Positions 40,110-40,155 of a DNA stretch of 40,155 nucleotides are shown in pieces. The notes beneath the pieces are model-generated. The model made no database searches. It was not told where the DNA came from and saw only the letters and a list, made by a program, of their open reading frames with translations. The stretch is from NCBI RefSeq assembly GCF_027012695.1, contig NZ_JALUYR010000029.1, forward strand, positions 1 through 40,155, written 5' to 3'. This DNA is from Thermococcus sp. Lineage in GTDB: Archaea > Methanobacteriota_B > Thermococci > Thermococcales > Thermococcaceae. Each line of letters opens with the position of its first letter. Within the stretch, counting starts at the first letter, position 1. A program made the position numbers and the translations under genes.

Positions 40110-40155
40110 GTGCCCATACATACTCTTTACCATTGCCTTAAAAATCTAATCGTCC

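Overview
The window looks like chromosomal DNA of a hyperthermophilic archaeon of the Thermococcales, most likely a Thermococcus. Grounds: a glyceraldehyde-3-phosphate:ferredoxin oxidoreductase, a bifunctional archaeal FBP aldolase/phosphatase, pantoate kinase, ATP-dependent archaeal DNA ligase, archaeosine synthase, Taw3, Tfx, a UPF0147 protein, tRNAs with encoded CCA, a tRNA-Trp whose intron is a box C/D guide, T/A-rich TATA boxes about 25 bases before starts, and GGTGAT/GGAGGTG ribosome-binding sites. Genes are tightly packed, often with 4-base ATGA overlaps. Identifications come from reading the proteins and remembering families; no database was searched.

Layout. 1-326: no convincing gene, but inverted repeats and a UUCG hairpin. 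327-1631: divergent SAM methyltransferase and SFM1-like SPOUT methyltransferase. 1844-7739: an AT-richer seven-gene operon encoding a small Trp-rich secreted protein with two Cys, two tandem paralogous membrane-anchored surface proteins, a PEGA-repeat surface protein, an ABC-2 permease, a small membrane protein and an ABC ATPase. This is the best candidate for an undescribed system. 7736-11718 (minus): DUF2103 protein, ArcS, coiled-coil protein, carbamate kinase. 11840-13102 (minus): FAD oxidoreductase. 13334-15146: a second AT-rich secreted/membrane cassette of three genes. 15174-18360 (minus): GAPOR and FBP aldolase/phosphatase, each with a Tgr-type (TGM) operator placed as expected for repression and activation respectively.

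18479-24624: small conserved gene, tRNA-Trp (intron-containing), tRNA-His, taw3, a two-gene type II-like restriction-modification system, lplA, a box C/D sRNA, and a cobalamin adenosyltransferase. 24741-26653: UPF0147, class II aldolase, HicB/HicA toxin-antitoxin pair, zinc-ribbon protein. 26724-28387: tRNA-Tyr, Tfx regulator, LrgB and LrgA. 28560-30651 (minus): a tetraether-lipid-synthase-like radical SAM protein and a small partner. 30816-33711: small conserved gene, family 4 uracil-DNA glycosylase, NhaC antiporter. 33807-39925: pantoate kinase, DNA ligase, PrsW-like protease, pyrE, small winged-helix protein, RNA m5U methyltransferase, LrpA; then tRNA-Arg(CCG).

Themes: RNA modification is prominent (ArcS, Taw3, m5U methyltransferase, SFM1-like protein, two box C/D guides), next to central carbon control (gor/fbp), lipid and cofactor synthesis, and accessory functions (export cassette, R-M, TA).
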